A DNA stretch of 14,235 nucleotides from CAYOEZ01 sp964402955 (GTDB lineage: Bacteria > Chloroflexota > DTOL01 > DAOUCN01), in contig CAYOEZ010000122.1 of the NCBI GenBank assembly GCA_964402955.1, positions 1-14,235 on the forward strand, read 5' to 3'. Every line of letters starts with the position of its first letter. Position 1 is the first letter of the stretch. The notes beneath the pieces are model-generated. The model was not told the origin of the DNA and made no database searches. It saw only the letters and a list, made by a program, of their open reading frames with translations. Shown here piece by piece: positions 6,234-13,752 of the stretch. The position numbers and the translations under genes are program-made.

Positions 6234-8024
6234 TCATTTGTTGTTGGTCACGAAAACGCGCTTTCCATCCAGTTGGTGATCGAGCATGATCCCGATCTTC
6301 TTATGTAACTGCGCCACCAGATCGGGGCTGAACATGAAGATATCTTCCAGTTCCGGCGTAGGGGCGGTGATCATCATCTCGCGAACCCGACCGTCAATCA
6401 GCCGAATGATCTCGAGAGAGTTGTCGATTTCGGCCCGGGTGATGGCTTCATAATCCAGCAGGCGGGGTTCGGCATCTATCGGCCAACGCGGGCTGATTTC
6501 CGCTGCCTGGTTGGGATCCGTGTGATCGACGATGTCTTGGAATCTCATCGCGTGGATCGCGGTTGTGTAGAAGCAGTTTAGCAGTCTCAGACGGTCCGCC
6601 AGCAGTGCCCATTCTTCGCCGCCGGTCTGACGGGTGAGGCGGGTGAGGATGGCAATCGCCTGGCGGTTACAGTCCATCGCCCGTCCCAGCGCCTTCGATG
6701 CCAGGAAGATCGCATAGTACCCGCGAATAAAGGTGGTGCACTGCAGATTCAGCAAATCGTTGGCCTGGGCTTCATCGTTAGCCTGAAACTGGAAGGGACG
6801 GAAGTACTCTTTTTCCTCCGCAGTCAATTCAGCGGGGAAGAGCACAAACGGGCGGTTGGTCCAGCGCTGATTGACGCAGCACGAAACCAATCCCTCGATG
6901 TTCGTGTCCAGGTAGTGCGTCATCCCTGTATAGATCTTTTCCCAAACATCCAGCAAATCGTCGGCAGCCTGTTCGCCAGCAATCTCAACCGCCACTCCGC
7001 GCAGCAGTTCCATCCGGTCGCGCGGGCCGTGAGTCGGCCGCTGGTTGAACGCGGCACAAATGCGAAAATACTCATCGTGGTCGCAGGTTGCCAGCGTGAA
7101 GCTGGTCAGTTTCGCCTCAGATTGATGGGCCTCTTCGAGCTTGCTCAAGAAAGACATCGCCAGCGGAATATTCCTGACCGGGGCAATCGAATACTCGTAG
7201 CCGACGTCAACCATCGCGGTCAGGGGGATGCCCTGGTTGGTGCGGAAATTGACGGCCGTGTGGTCTTTGAGCTGCGGCCAGATCGCATCCATCGCGTGCT
7301 CGGGTTCCTTAAGCCCGATATTGCTGTTGATCTCAATATCGATTGCCACTCCGGCGTCCGCAGCGCCCAGCCGCAGCGCATCGAGAAAGCCGGTGATGCG
7401 CTCGGCAGGGGAGCGGTGTTTGCAGGCAGCCGGCCCATTGGCGCCGCAGTACAGTCCACTGCTCCAGCATAACCCGCTACCACAGTCATTCGTATGGATG
7501 AATAGATAATCGACGTCCACCTGGCCGATGAGTTCCTGCATGGTCCGCCGGTAGATGGCCAGCACCTCGGGATTGTCGACACATGGGCTGTAATAGGCAT
7601 TGCGGGCGCGGCGCGGATGGTCGCAGCGCGGACCGCGCCAATCCGGGTGGTCGCGATAGACTTGTTCGGGCAAATAGAAAGGCTCGGCAAAATGAAGCGC
7701 ACCTTTGAGGCCGTATCTTCGCAAGATCCCCATGCGCGCTTTCAGCATCGCCAGGTTCCTGGACGCGAAATCTTCGGGCAGGTAGCATCCTAGTTCGTTG
7801 GGGACGATCAACTTAAAGAGGGAGCACAACAACATTCCCCAGTTGGGGTACGGGTCGGAGCGATCGAGATCCCAGATCCAGCGGCTTTTCTCGAGTTGGC
7901 TCACCAGCATGTGGGTGGCCCCGGCCCTCGCGGCTTTCTGGACATCGGTCTCGAAATCCGCCAATGAGTAATCTACGGCATTCTGATGAATGGTATTGAA
8001 GATCACCTTTCGCTTGTTGATCAT
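6234..8024 (-). CDS. Glycoside-hydrolase-like protein of unknown family
   Basis: 596 aa from the chosen ATG, with no signal peptide. I do not recognise a named family. The first 280 or so residues alternate strands and helices like a TIM barrel (VIFNTIHQN; an AARAGATHMLV strand; YGLKGALHFAEPF at 104-116; DYLFIHTND at 172-180; AIDIEINSNIG at 227-237), similar in style to alpha-glucuronidase- or hexosaminidase-related barrels. The most striking block is NDCGSGLCWSSGLYCGANGP at 179-198, with C181, C186, C193 and C201 close together and an Asn-Asp at a strand end where a catalytic pair could sit. The C-terminal half is helical. The frame is open to an ATG at 8069, but AGGAGG eight nt before 8024 decides the start. 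It lies 108 bp after the OppD-like gene and 37 bp before the heparinase-like gene. A hydrolase, lyase or isomerase role on the imported sugar is inference. Confidence 0.55.
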   Translation of the reverse strand: MINKRKVIFNTIHQNAVDYSLADFETDVQKAARAGATHMLVSQLEKSRWIWDLDRSDPYPNWGMLLCSLFKLIVPNELGCYLPEDFASRNLAMLKARMGILRRYGLKGALHFAEPFYLPEQVYRDHPDWRGPRCDHPRRARNAYYSPCVDNPEVLAIYRRTMQELIGQVDVDYLFIHTNDCGSGLCWSSGLYCGANGPAACKHRSPAERITGFLDALRLGAADAGVAIDIEINSNIGLKEPEHAMDAIWPQLKDHTAVNFRTNQGIPLTAMVDVGYEYSIAPVRNIPLAMSFLSKLEEAHQSEAKLTSFTLATCDHDEYFRICAAFNQRPTHGPRDRMELLRGVAVEIAGEQAADDLLDVWEKIYTGMTHYLDTNIEGLVSCCVNQRWTNRPFVLFPAELTAEEKEYFRPFQFQANDEAQANDLLNLQCTTFIRGYYAIFLASKALGRAMDCNRQAIAILTRLTRQTGGEEWALLADRLRLLNCFYTTAIHAMRFQDIVDHTDPNQAAEISPRWPIDAEPRLLDYEAITRAEIDNSLEIIRLIDGRVREMMITAPTPELEDIFMFSPDLVAQLHKKIGIMLDHQLDGKRVFVTNNK

Positions 8025-8032
8025 CCGCTCAC

Positions 8033-8038
8033 CCTCCT
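8033..8038 (-). promoter_or_regulatory. Ribosome binding site deciding start at 8024
   Basis: A perfect AGGAGG on the minus strand, eight nt before the ATG at 8024. The ATG at 8069, 15 codons upstream, has no such sequence. Confidence 0.75.
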
Positions 8039-8132
8039 CACGTATGCTGAGATACCATCGCCGCGCCAATGGCCGCCGCGCCTTGCCTGGAGGTATGGTT
8101 GCGCATATGCACCACCACTGTCGGGGTAGTCG

Positions 8133-9158
8133 TCATTGCGGCTGCGGCTTGACCATGACGCAGCGGGCGAAGTGCCCGGGGGTGGCCGCCACATTGGGTG
8201 GGTCACTCACATCGCAGGTGCCCTTGATAGCCAGCGGGCAACGCGGGTGGAATCGACAGCCAGGCGGCAGGTTGAACGGATCAGGCACGCTGCCGGGGAT
8301 GACGGCCAGACGGTCGAGGTCTTGCTTGAGTGACGGGATGGAACGTAGCAGCGCCTGCGTGTACGGATGTTGCGGATCATGAAAGATCTGTACAACCGGC
8401 GCCGACTCGACGATCTTGCCCATGTACATGATCACCACATACTCGGTCATCTGGGCAATGACGCCCAGATCGTGGGTGATGAACATGATCGCCATGCCCA
8501 GTTCTTTCTGCAGATCGCGCATCAGCTTGAGAATCTGGGCCTGGGTGGTCACGTCGAGTGCGGTAGTCGGCTCGTCGGCGATGAGCAGGGCAGGCCGGCA
8601 GGCGAGCCCCATGGCGATCATGGCGCGCTGGCGCATACCACCGCTCAATTGATGGGGGAAGCGGTCAATATTGCGTTTGGGGTTGGGCATGCCGACAAGA
8701 TCAAGCGCAGCCAGCGCCCGCCGTCGCGCTTCGGCCTGGTTCACCGCCTGGTGCAGCAGAATCGCCTCCATGATCTGGCTGCCGATTGTGTGCACCGGAC
8801 TGAACGACGACATCGGCTCCTGGAAGATCATGGCGATCTCAGCCCCGCGGATGCGCCGAATCTCTGACCCCGTGCGGTCCATCTGTATCAGGTCGAGAAT
8901 CTCAACCTTGCCCTCGCTGCCTTTGGCGGCAGACCGACGGTGGTAGAGCACCTGCCCGGAGACCTCTGCTGTTGGTGGCGTGATGCGCAGAATCGTGCGC
9001 GCGGTCATGGACTTACCGCAGCCACTCTCGCCCACGACACCAATCGTTTGGCCGCGATTGATGGAGAAGGTGGCGCCGTCGACCGCGCGCACAAGGCCTT
9101 CGCGCAAGTGGAAGTGTGTCTTCAGGTCCTTCACTTCGAGCAGTAGGTTACTACTCAT
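8133..9158 (-). CDS. OppD/DppD-type ABC transporter ATPase
   Basis: 341 aa, an ATP-hydrolysing subunit of a peptide/nickel/oligosaccharide ABC importer at the inner face of the membrane. Motifs are complete: Walker A GESGCGKS (43-50), Q-loop Gln113, signature LSGGMRQR (171-178), Walker B LLIADEP (191-197) with catalytic Glu196, D-loop, and switch His229 (ITHD). The C-terminal 'oligo_HPY' domain follows HPYTQALL (264-271) and has four cysteines (C301, C307, C315, C333) in the usual GCRFHPRC...C pattern. The start has AGGAT just before the ATG. It follows the OppC-like permease by 39 bp. No intact OppF partner follows it. The only OppF-like sequence in the window, at the right edge, is damaged. 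Confidence 0.95.
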   Translation of the reverse strand: MSSNLLLEVKDLKTHFHLREGLVRAVDGATFSINRGQTIGVVGESGCGKSMTARTILRITPPTAEVSGQVLYHRRSAAKGSEGKVEILDLIQMDRTGSEIRRIRGAEIAMIFQEPMSSFSPVHTIGSQIMEAILLHQAVNQAEARRRALAALDLVGMPNPKRNIDRFPHQLSGGMRQRAMIAMGLACRPALLIADEPTTALDVTTQAQILKLMRDLQKELGMAIMFITHDLGVIAQMTEYVVIMYMGKIVESAPVVQIFHDPQHPYTQALLRSIPSLKQDLDRLAVIPGSVPDPFNLPPGCRFHPRCPLAIKGTCDVSDPPNVAATPGHFARCVMVKPQPQ

Positions 9159-9175
9159 TATCCTGATCCTGCCCC

Positions 9176-9190
9176 CGTCCCGTTGGGACG
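9176..9190. repeat. Short hairpin between oppC-like and oppD-like genes
   Basis: CGTCCC (9176-9181) and GGGACG (9185-9190) form a 6-bp stem with a 3-nt loop in the 39-bp gap between permease and ATPase genes. No T-run follows on either strand. It may only modulate mRNA stability or ATPase translation. The significance is uncertain. Confidence 0.35.
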
Positions 9191-9197
9191 AGAAAGT

Positions 9198-10364
9198 TCA
9201 TGATCGGCCATAGGGGTCGGCGGCATCGCGCAGGCCATCGCCCATGAAGTTCAGCGTCAGAATGGCGATGACAACCGGAATGGCCGGCGCCAGGTTCCAG
9301 GGCGCGAGAGCAACGGTGCGCAGGTTTTGCGCTTCTTGCAGAAGGACGCCCCAACTGACCACCGGTGGCTTCAGCCCGAGCCCCAGGAAGCTGAGTGAGG
9401 TTTCGGCCAGGATCATGCCAGGGATTGCCAGCGTGACCGACGCGATGATATGGCTAATGAAGGATGGCAGCATGTGGCGGAAGATGATACGTAGCTCGCT
9501 GGAGCCCGCCAGACGCGCCGCCTTGACGAAATCTTCCTCGCGCAGGCTGAGGAAGCGCCCACGTACCACGCGCGCCAGCCCCGTCCAGCCAATCAGGGAG
9601 AGTAGGATGATGATAGTGAAATACACCTTGAGCGGATCCCAATCAAGCGGTACGGCGGCAGCCAGGCCCATCCAGAGGGGAATAGTGGGCATGGCTGAGA
9701 GAATCTCGATGACGCGCTGCACGAGCATGTCAATCCAGCCGCCGAAGTAGCCTGAGATTCCGCCCAGGAAGATGCCGAGCAGCAGGCTTATCGCCACACC
9801 GACCAGGCCGATGGTCATGGAAGGGCGCGTGCCATAGATCACGCGTGACAGCATGTCGCGGCCCAGGCGGTCTGTGCCCACCAGAAAAATCGTGGTGCCC
9901 TGCTCTGTGACACCGAAAAGATGGACGTTTGTCTTAAAGATTCCGAGCATCCTGTACTCGGTACTCGTGTGCACAAAGAAGTGAATCGGAACCTTGGCGT
10001 CCAGGTTGTCCTTGTAGACCCAGCCCAGTGTCTCCATGTCGCGCTCGCGCGTGCGTGCGTAGATGAACGGTCGCAATGACCACGTGCCCTGGCTATCCCT
10101 GAAACGGATGGCCTGGGGTGGGTTCAAGGCGAACTCAGAGAAATACTCGTTTGGATCATAGGGCGCGAGAAATTCGCAGAAGGCGGCCACGGCATACAGC
10201 AAGATAACGATGACAGAGCAAATCACAGCCAGCCGGTGCTTGATGAATCGCCACCACATGAGCTGCCATTGCGAGGCGGTATAGAGCTTCTCCTCGTCCG
10301 CCAGCGACTTCACGCGTTTGGGGGCTGGTTGAGCTGGTGACGTCTTCAAGCCCACGTCCTGCAT
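9198..10364 (-). CDS. OppC/DppC-type ABC transporter permease
   Basis: 388 aa from the chosen start; an inner-membrane channel subunit paired with the OppB-like protein. After a soluble N-terminus (about 45 aa) comes one membrane segment (about 46-66), then an extracytoplasmic stretch of about 90 residues, longer than in classic OppC. Next is the conserved VGTDRLGRDMLSRVIYGTR (162-180), followed by five more hydrophobic segments. The ATPase-docking EAA loop is EDFVKAARLAGSSELRI at 277-293. The end, GDGLRDAADPYGR, is typical. A GTG at 10385 overlaps the upstream stop (TAGTG) and would add seven residues. I prefer the ATG at 10364 because AGGTGA stands four nt before it. The tight spacing to the upstream permease indicates one transcript. 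Confidence 0.93.
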   Translation of the reverse strand: MQDVGLKTSPAQPAPKRVKSLADEEKLYTASQWQLMWWRFIKHRLAVICSVIVILLYAVAAFCEFLAPYDPNEYFSEFALNPPQAIRFRDSQGTWSLRPFIYARTRERDMETLGWVYKDNLDAKVPIHFFVHTSTEYRMLGIFKTNVHLFGVTEQGTTIFLVGTDRLGRDMLSRVIYGTRPSMTIGLVGVAISLLLGIFLGGISGYFGGWIDMLVQRVIEILSAMPTIPLWMGLAAAVPLDWDPLKVYFTIIILLSLIGWTGLARVVRGRFLSLREEDFVKAARLAGSSELRIIFRHMLPSFISHIIASVTLAIPGMILAETSLSFLGLGLKPPVVSWGVLLQEAQNLRTVALAPWNLAPAIPVVIAILTLNFMGDGLRDAADPYGRS

Positions 10365-10368
10365 AGAT

Positions 10369-10374
10369 TCACCT
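10369..10374 (-). promoter_or_regulatory. Ribosome binding site favouring ATG 10364
   Basis: AGGTGA on the minus strand, four nt before the ATG at 10364. The alternative GTG at 10385 has no comparable site. Confidence 0.6.
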
Positions 10375-10384
10375 ATTGAGATCA

Positions 10385-11380
10385 CTAATACGCAATCCTC
10401 GGGTCGAGCAGGCCAAGTAGGATGTCGGATACCAGCATACCCACGATGGTGAGGATGCTGAGCAAGAGCACAAACGAGCCAGCCAGGTACATGTCCTGCG
10501 CCAGCAACGAGCGCAGGAGAAGCGGCCCGGTAGTCGGCAGGTTGAGGACGATGGACACAATCGTGCCGCCGGATATGAGCTGCGGGAAAGCCCAGCCGAT
10601 CGAGCTGACAAACGGGTTGAGGGCGATACGCACAGGATATTTCCAGATCAGCTTCGTCTCGCCGACACCCTTGGCGCGTGCGGCTTCGACGTAAGGCTTG
10701 TTGAGCTCATCCAACAGGTTGGCCCGCATGGTGCGGATCAGGCTGGCTGTGCCGCCCAAGCCGAGCACGAGCACAGGCAGCCACAAGTGCTTGAGGAGGT
10801 CGACCATCTTGGCCAGACCCCACGGTGCGTCGGCATACTGCTTTGAGAAAAGACCGGTGATGCTCAGGTCAAAGTAATGGAAGGCAAGCCACATCAGGAT
10901 CAAAGCGATCAGGAAGTTGGGGATGCCCAGACCAACAAAGCTCAGAAAAGTGAAGAAATAGTCTCCGATTGAGTATTGCTTGGTGGCGGATAGGACGCCA
11001 ATGGGAATAGCCAGAAGCCAGGTGAAAATCAGAGTCGCTCCGGTCAGGACGATCGTCAGCCCCAGGCGCTCCCAGATCAGCCCACTGACCGGCTGCTTCT
11101 GTTCATACGAGTAGCCAAAATCGCCCTTGGTGATGATGTTCTTGATCCACATCGTGTACTGGACATAGATCGGCTGATCCAGCCCGTACTGCGCTTTGAG
11201 CTGCGGGATGATTGAATAGAGCTGATTCGCAGCCTGGTCACCTTCCGTCGCCCGCGTATAGGCGATATACGAGGTCAGGAAGTCGCCCGGCGGCAACTGG
11301 ATGACAATGAATGAGATGATTGAGACCACGATCAGTGTCGGAATCGCCAGAAGAACGCGGCGCAGGATATATCCGGCCAT
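10385..11380 (-). CDS. OppB/DppB-type ABC transporter permease
   Basis: 331 aa, the first inner-membrane subunit of the importer. The N-terminus MAGYILRRVLLAIPTLIVVS is the family's typical first membrane helix. The extracytoplasmic part holds the 'YGLDQPIYVQYTMWIKN' region (65-81). Further hydrophobic segments lie at about 106-131, 139-171, 199-215, 261-281 and 299-325. The EAA docking loop is PYVEAARAKGVGETKLI at 229-245. It ends in LLDPRIAY, the normal family end, so it is full length. A moderate AGGGA lies before the ATG. It follows the binding-protein gene by 78 bp, a gap containing a strong hairpin, and its stop overlaps a possible GTG start of the next permease. Confidence 0.95.
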   Translation of the reverse strand: MAGYILRRVLLAIPTLIVVSIISFIVIQLPPGDFLTSYIAYTRATEGDQAANQLYSIIPQLKAQYGLDQPIYVQYTMWIKNIITKGDFGYSYEQKQPVSGLIWERLGLTIVLTGATLIFTWLLAIPIGVLSATKQYSIGDYFFTFLSFVGLGIPNFLIALILMWLAFHYFDLSITGLFSKQYADAPWGLAKMVDLLKHLWLPVLVLGLGGTASLIRTMRANLLDELNKPYVEAARAKGVGETKLIWKYPVRIALNPFVSSIGWAFPQLISGGTIVSIVLNLPTTGPLLLRSLLAQDMYLAGSFVLLLSILTIVGMLVSDILLGLLDPRIAY

Positions 11381-11394
11381 AATGCTTCCCTGTC

Positions 11395-11428
11395 ACCCTC
11401 CCGCCCCGACGCGTTGGGGCGGGAGGGT
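11395..11428. promoter_or_regulatory. Strong intercistronic hairpin after binding-protein gene
   Basis: A perfect 13-bp inverted repeat, 11395-11407 (ACCCTCCCGCCCC) and 11416-11428, with the loop GACGCGTT, which can pair further. It lies 31 bp past the stop of the binding-protein gene and 14 bp before the first permease ATG. On the minus strand no T-run follows, so it is more likely a 3'-protecting or attenuating stem that gives the binding protein more mRNA than the permeases, as is common in such operons. On the plus strand TTTGCGTTT follows, so it could act as a weak terminator for opposing transcripts. Confidence 0.7.
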
Positions 11429-11458
11429 TTGCGTTTCTTGCTGCTTACTGCTCTCGAT

Positions 11459-13561
11459 CTACTCTTCGATGAAGAACTGAGCTGGCTGCCCCATGTTGAC
11501 GCGCATCATGGCGTTGGTGAAGAACACCTTCTTGGGCACGTTCTTCATGCGGTTAGTGACGACGCCCGGCACCGGGTTCTCACCGACGATGCCGACGGTG
11601 TAGGCCATGTCATACCAGATGTCCAGGGCTTCTATCAGTTTCTTGTGGGCAGCATCGAGGTCGGCCATGCCGTACGCCTGCTCGATGAGGGCATAGCACT
11701 TCTTGGCCTGATCGAGCTCTGCGTCACCTGCGGGCGGCTCGATGGCCAAGGGGTCAGCCTTGTTGCGGATCCAGCGGCCCCAGCCGCCGTAGATCGTGTT
11801 ATGCCAGGCATCGTAGGACAGCGGCAGAGCGGTGTTGCCTATGCTCCCGGCGGACACTGAGTAGCGATCGCTGAAGAAGACGGTCTCACGCAGCGAACGC
11901 TCCATGGTGTTGACCACGGTCTTGACGCCGATCTTCTCCCAGTAGCCCTTGAGGAGCTGGTGCATGTCGGCGTCGATGGAGCCGGGAGCCGAGTCGACGT
12001 CCATGCGCAGCGTCAGGACTTTGCCATCCGGGCGCAGGCGGAAGCCATCGGCGCCCTTCTTCAAGCCCAGATCATCCAGCAGCTTGTTGGCCTGGGCCAC
12101 GTCGTACTGGGCGTACTTCTCGTCGTAGTCCTTCTTCCAGACCGGCGAACCGTGCACGGGTGATGCCTGGCGGGCGACAGCCAGGCCGTTGAAGAGCAGG
12201 TCGTTAACTTGCTTGCGGTCAATGGCCAGGTTCAGAGCGATGCGGAAGTTCTTGCGGCTGACGATCTTGGCCTGTTCCTCATCCACCTTGGTATCGTCAT
12301 TGCGAGGTGTCGGGTTGACGCCGTAGCCGTAGGTGCCGTCGTCGTTCCAGACGAGGACCTTGTAGTTGCCCTTGGCCTCGTTCTGCTTGAGCAACGTGTA
12401 GTCTTTGAGCTGGACATGCCGGAACTGGCAGTCGATCTGACCCGAGATCATCATCAGGTTGAAGCTTTCCTGGTTCTCGAAGTACTCGTGGGTGATCTGG
12501 TCCAGGTACGGGAGCTGGTTGCCATTCGGGTCAACCTGGAAGTAGTACGGGTTGCGCTCCTGTACCATCTTGGCGCTCGAGGCGGCCACCTTCGTCACCC
12601 AGGGGCCAACCATGGGCAGCTCCGGGTTGAGGGCAAACATGTCGATCGGCCCGCCGATGAAGAGCTGCTGCCACTTCTGCAGCTTCAGCTTGTCCAGCGT
12701 GTCTTGGAGGAACTTGGCGTCGGCGAAGCTCTTGTGATACTTGGCGAGATAGTGGCTGGGTACCAGGAAGTTGAGACCGGCGATGACGCCCCAGGCCTCG
12801 CCGCGCACCACACCCAGCGGCAGCGTGCCGTTGGCTTTGCTGTACTTGCAGATGAAGGAGTACTTGCCTTTGGCCTCGATCGCGGTCAGATCCTTCTGCT
12901 GGCGGACATTGTCATACAGGCGGCCCGGCGCCAGCTCCTCGTTCAGGTAGACGTTCTTGTACCACCAGACGGCGTTTTCGGAGGTGATTTCCACGCCGTC
13001 AGACCACTTGTGGCCCTCGCGCAGGTTCCAGGTGAACTCCTTGCCGTCGGGAGTAACGCTGTAGCTATCGGCCACATTGGCGATCATGGTGATATTGCCG
13101 CCATCAGGCTGGTACATCTCGAGCAGGTGGTCGGAAATCGTGGTGTGGACGCCAAACCGGTCAGACACGCCCTTGTAGGCGCGTCGCCAGGCGCCGCCAT
13201 ACTTGCCGATCTTCTGGAAGACGGGCAGAACCTTGGGCTTCTTGGGTAGACGCTGCTCGACGGGCGGCAGCTTGCCGGCCTTAACCAGGTCGGCCAGCAT
13301 GGGAGCCTCTTTGGTGGATGCAGCGGGCGCTGGAACTGGCGTGTTGGTGGCCGCCGGTGCAGGCGGCTTGGTCGCCGTTGGCGCGGCCGGGACCGGCGTG
13401 GCTACGGGCGGAACCGCTGTTGCTGGTGCAGGCGGCTTGGTGGCCGTGGGTGGAACCGGTGTGGGCGTTGGCGTGCTGCCGCAGGCAGCCAGAATGGCGC
13501 CCGCACTAGCCACTGCGGACAGGCGCAGGAATTCGCGCCGGTGGATCTTTTGGGTTCTCAT
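11459..13561 (-). CDS. ABC transporter substrate-binding lipoprotein (SBP_bac_5)
   Basis: 700 aa, the extracytoplasmic receptor of the importer. The N-terminus has twin arginines (RREFLRLS, 8-15), a hydrophobic stretch and the lipobox LAAC with Cys27 as lipid anchor, so export by Tat and lipidation are likely. Residues 28-83 are a Pro/Thr/Ala linker with internal repeats (TATKPPAPA twice), typical of Chloroflexota lipoproteins. The mature domain matches family 5 binding proteins (peptides, nickel, oligosaccharides): EFTWNLREGHKWSDGVEI, then NFRIALNLAIDRKQVNDLLF. It is longer than the usual 500-600 aa, even allowing for the linker. GGGAGGAAACATG gives a strong start. Ligand type cannot be read from sequence; the neighbours suggest oligosaccharides. 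Confidence 0.95.
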   Translation of the reverse strand: MRTQKIHRREFLRLSAVASAGAILAACGSTPTPTPVPPTATKPPAPATAVPPVATPVPAAPTATKPPAPAATNTPVPAPAASTKEAPMLADLVKAGKLPPVEQRLPKKPKVLPVFQKIGKYGGAWRRAYKGVSDRFGVHTTISDHLLEMYQPDGGNITMIANVADSYSVTPDGKEFTWNLREGHKWSDGVEITSENAVWWYKNVYLNEELAPGRLYDNVRQQKDLTAIEAKGKYSFICKYSKANGTLPLGVVRGEAWGVIAGLNFLVPSHYLAKYHKSFADAKFLQDTLDKLKLQKWQQLFIGGPIDMFALNPELPMVGPWVTKVAASSAKMVQERNPYYFQVDPNGNQLPYLDQITHEYFENQESFNLMMISGQIDCQFRHVQLKDYTLLKQNEAKGNYKVLVWNDDGTYGYGVNPTPRNDDTKVDEEQAKIVSRKNFRIALNLAIDRKQVNDLLFNGLAVARQASPVHGSPVWKKDYDEKYAQYDVAQANKLLDDLGLKKGADGFRLRPDGKVLTLRMDVDSAPGSIDADMHQLLKGYWEKIGVKTVVNTMERSLRETVFFSDRYSVSAGSIGNTALPLSYDAWHNTIYGGWGRWIRNKADPLAIEPPAGDAELDQAKKCYALIEQAYGMADLDAAHKKLIEALDIWYDMAYTVGIVGENPVPGVVTNRMKNVPKKVFFTNAMMRVNMGQPAQFFIEE
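13356..13447. repeat. Imperfect direct repeat in lipoprotein linker
   Basis: A 23-bp unit (GGTGCAGGCGGCTTGGT at its core) occurs at 13356-13378 and 13425-13447 with one mismatch, 69 bp apart. It encodes the duplicated TATKPPAP segment of the Pro/Thr-rich linker. This is low-complexity expansion inside a gene and not a separate element. Confidence 0.7.
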
Positions 13562-13752
13562 GTTTCCTCCCTTTCTTCTTCAAACTGTGCCCGGTGTTTT
13601 GCAGACCGAGCAGGGCAAGATGCGGTACGTCTCATGTCAACCCTGACGAAACGATAGGATGCTATCTTCGCCGCGAGCCTCACCTCCTTTTCTGCCAGGA
13701 CCGTTCCTGGCTCCCGACATCGGCGCAGACGTGGGAAGCCCCGTATGAACGT
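13562..13752 (-). promoter_or_regulatory. Upstream region of the transporter genes
   Basis: 190 bp between the OppF remnant and the binding-protein gene. Minus-strand signals: a perfect TTGACA (13635-13640) without a good -10 at 16-18 nt; a 7-bp hairpin GCCAGGA/TCCTGGC (13694-13700/13705-13711) with no T-run; and an ideal Shine-Dalgarno AAAAGGAGGTGA (13680-13691) with no start codon at usable distance. This is the most likely site of the operon promoter, but I cannot pinpoint it. Confidence 0.35.

Noticed and set aside
8103..8110. GCATATGC palindrome between oppD-like and hydrolase-like genes
   Set aside because: Eight bases only, not extended and not placed relative to a promoter; likely chance.
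12209..13249. Plus-strand open frame of 346 codons opposite the binding-protein gene
   Set aside because: It is antisense to a clearly real gene, has a Val/Leu/Ala/Gly-rich composition produced by codon bias of the opposite strand, and resembles no family.
13318..13500. Repetitive stretch considered as a tandem-repeat or CRISPR-like array
   Set aside because: It encodes the Pro/Thr/Ala linker of the lipoprotein; units are irregular and without spacers.
13678..13693. Possible 3' end of a 16S rRNA gene (TCACCTCCTTTT)
   Set aside because: Only the anti-Shine-Dalgarno-like 11-12 bases match; the preceding sequence has no rRNA helix 45 or other 16S features.
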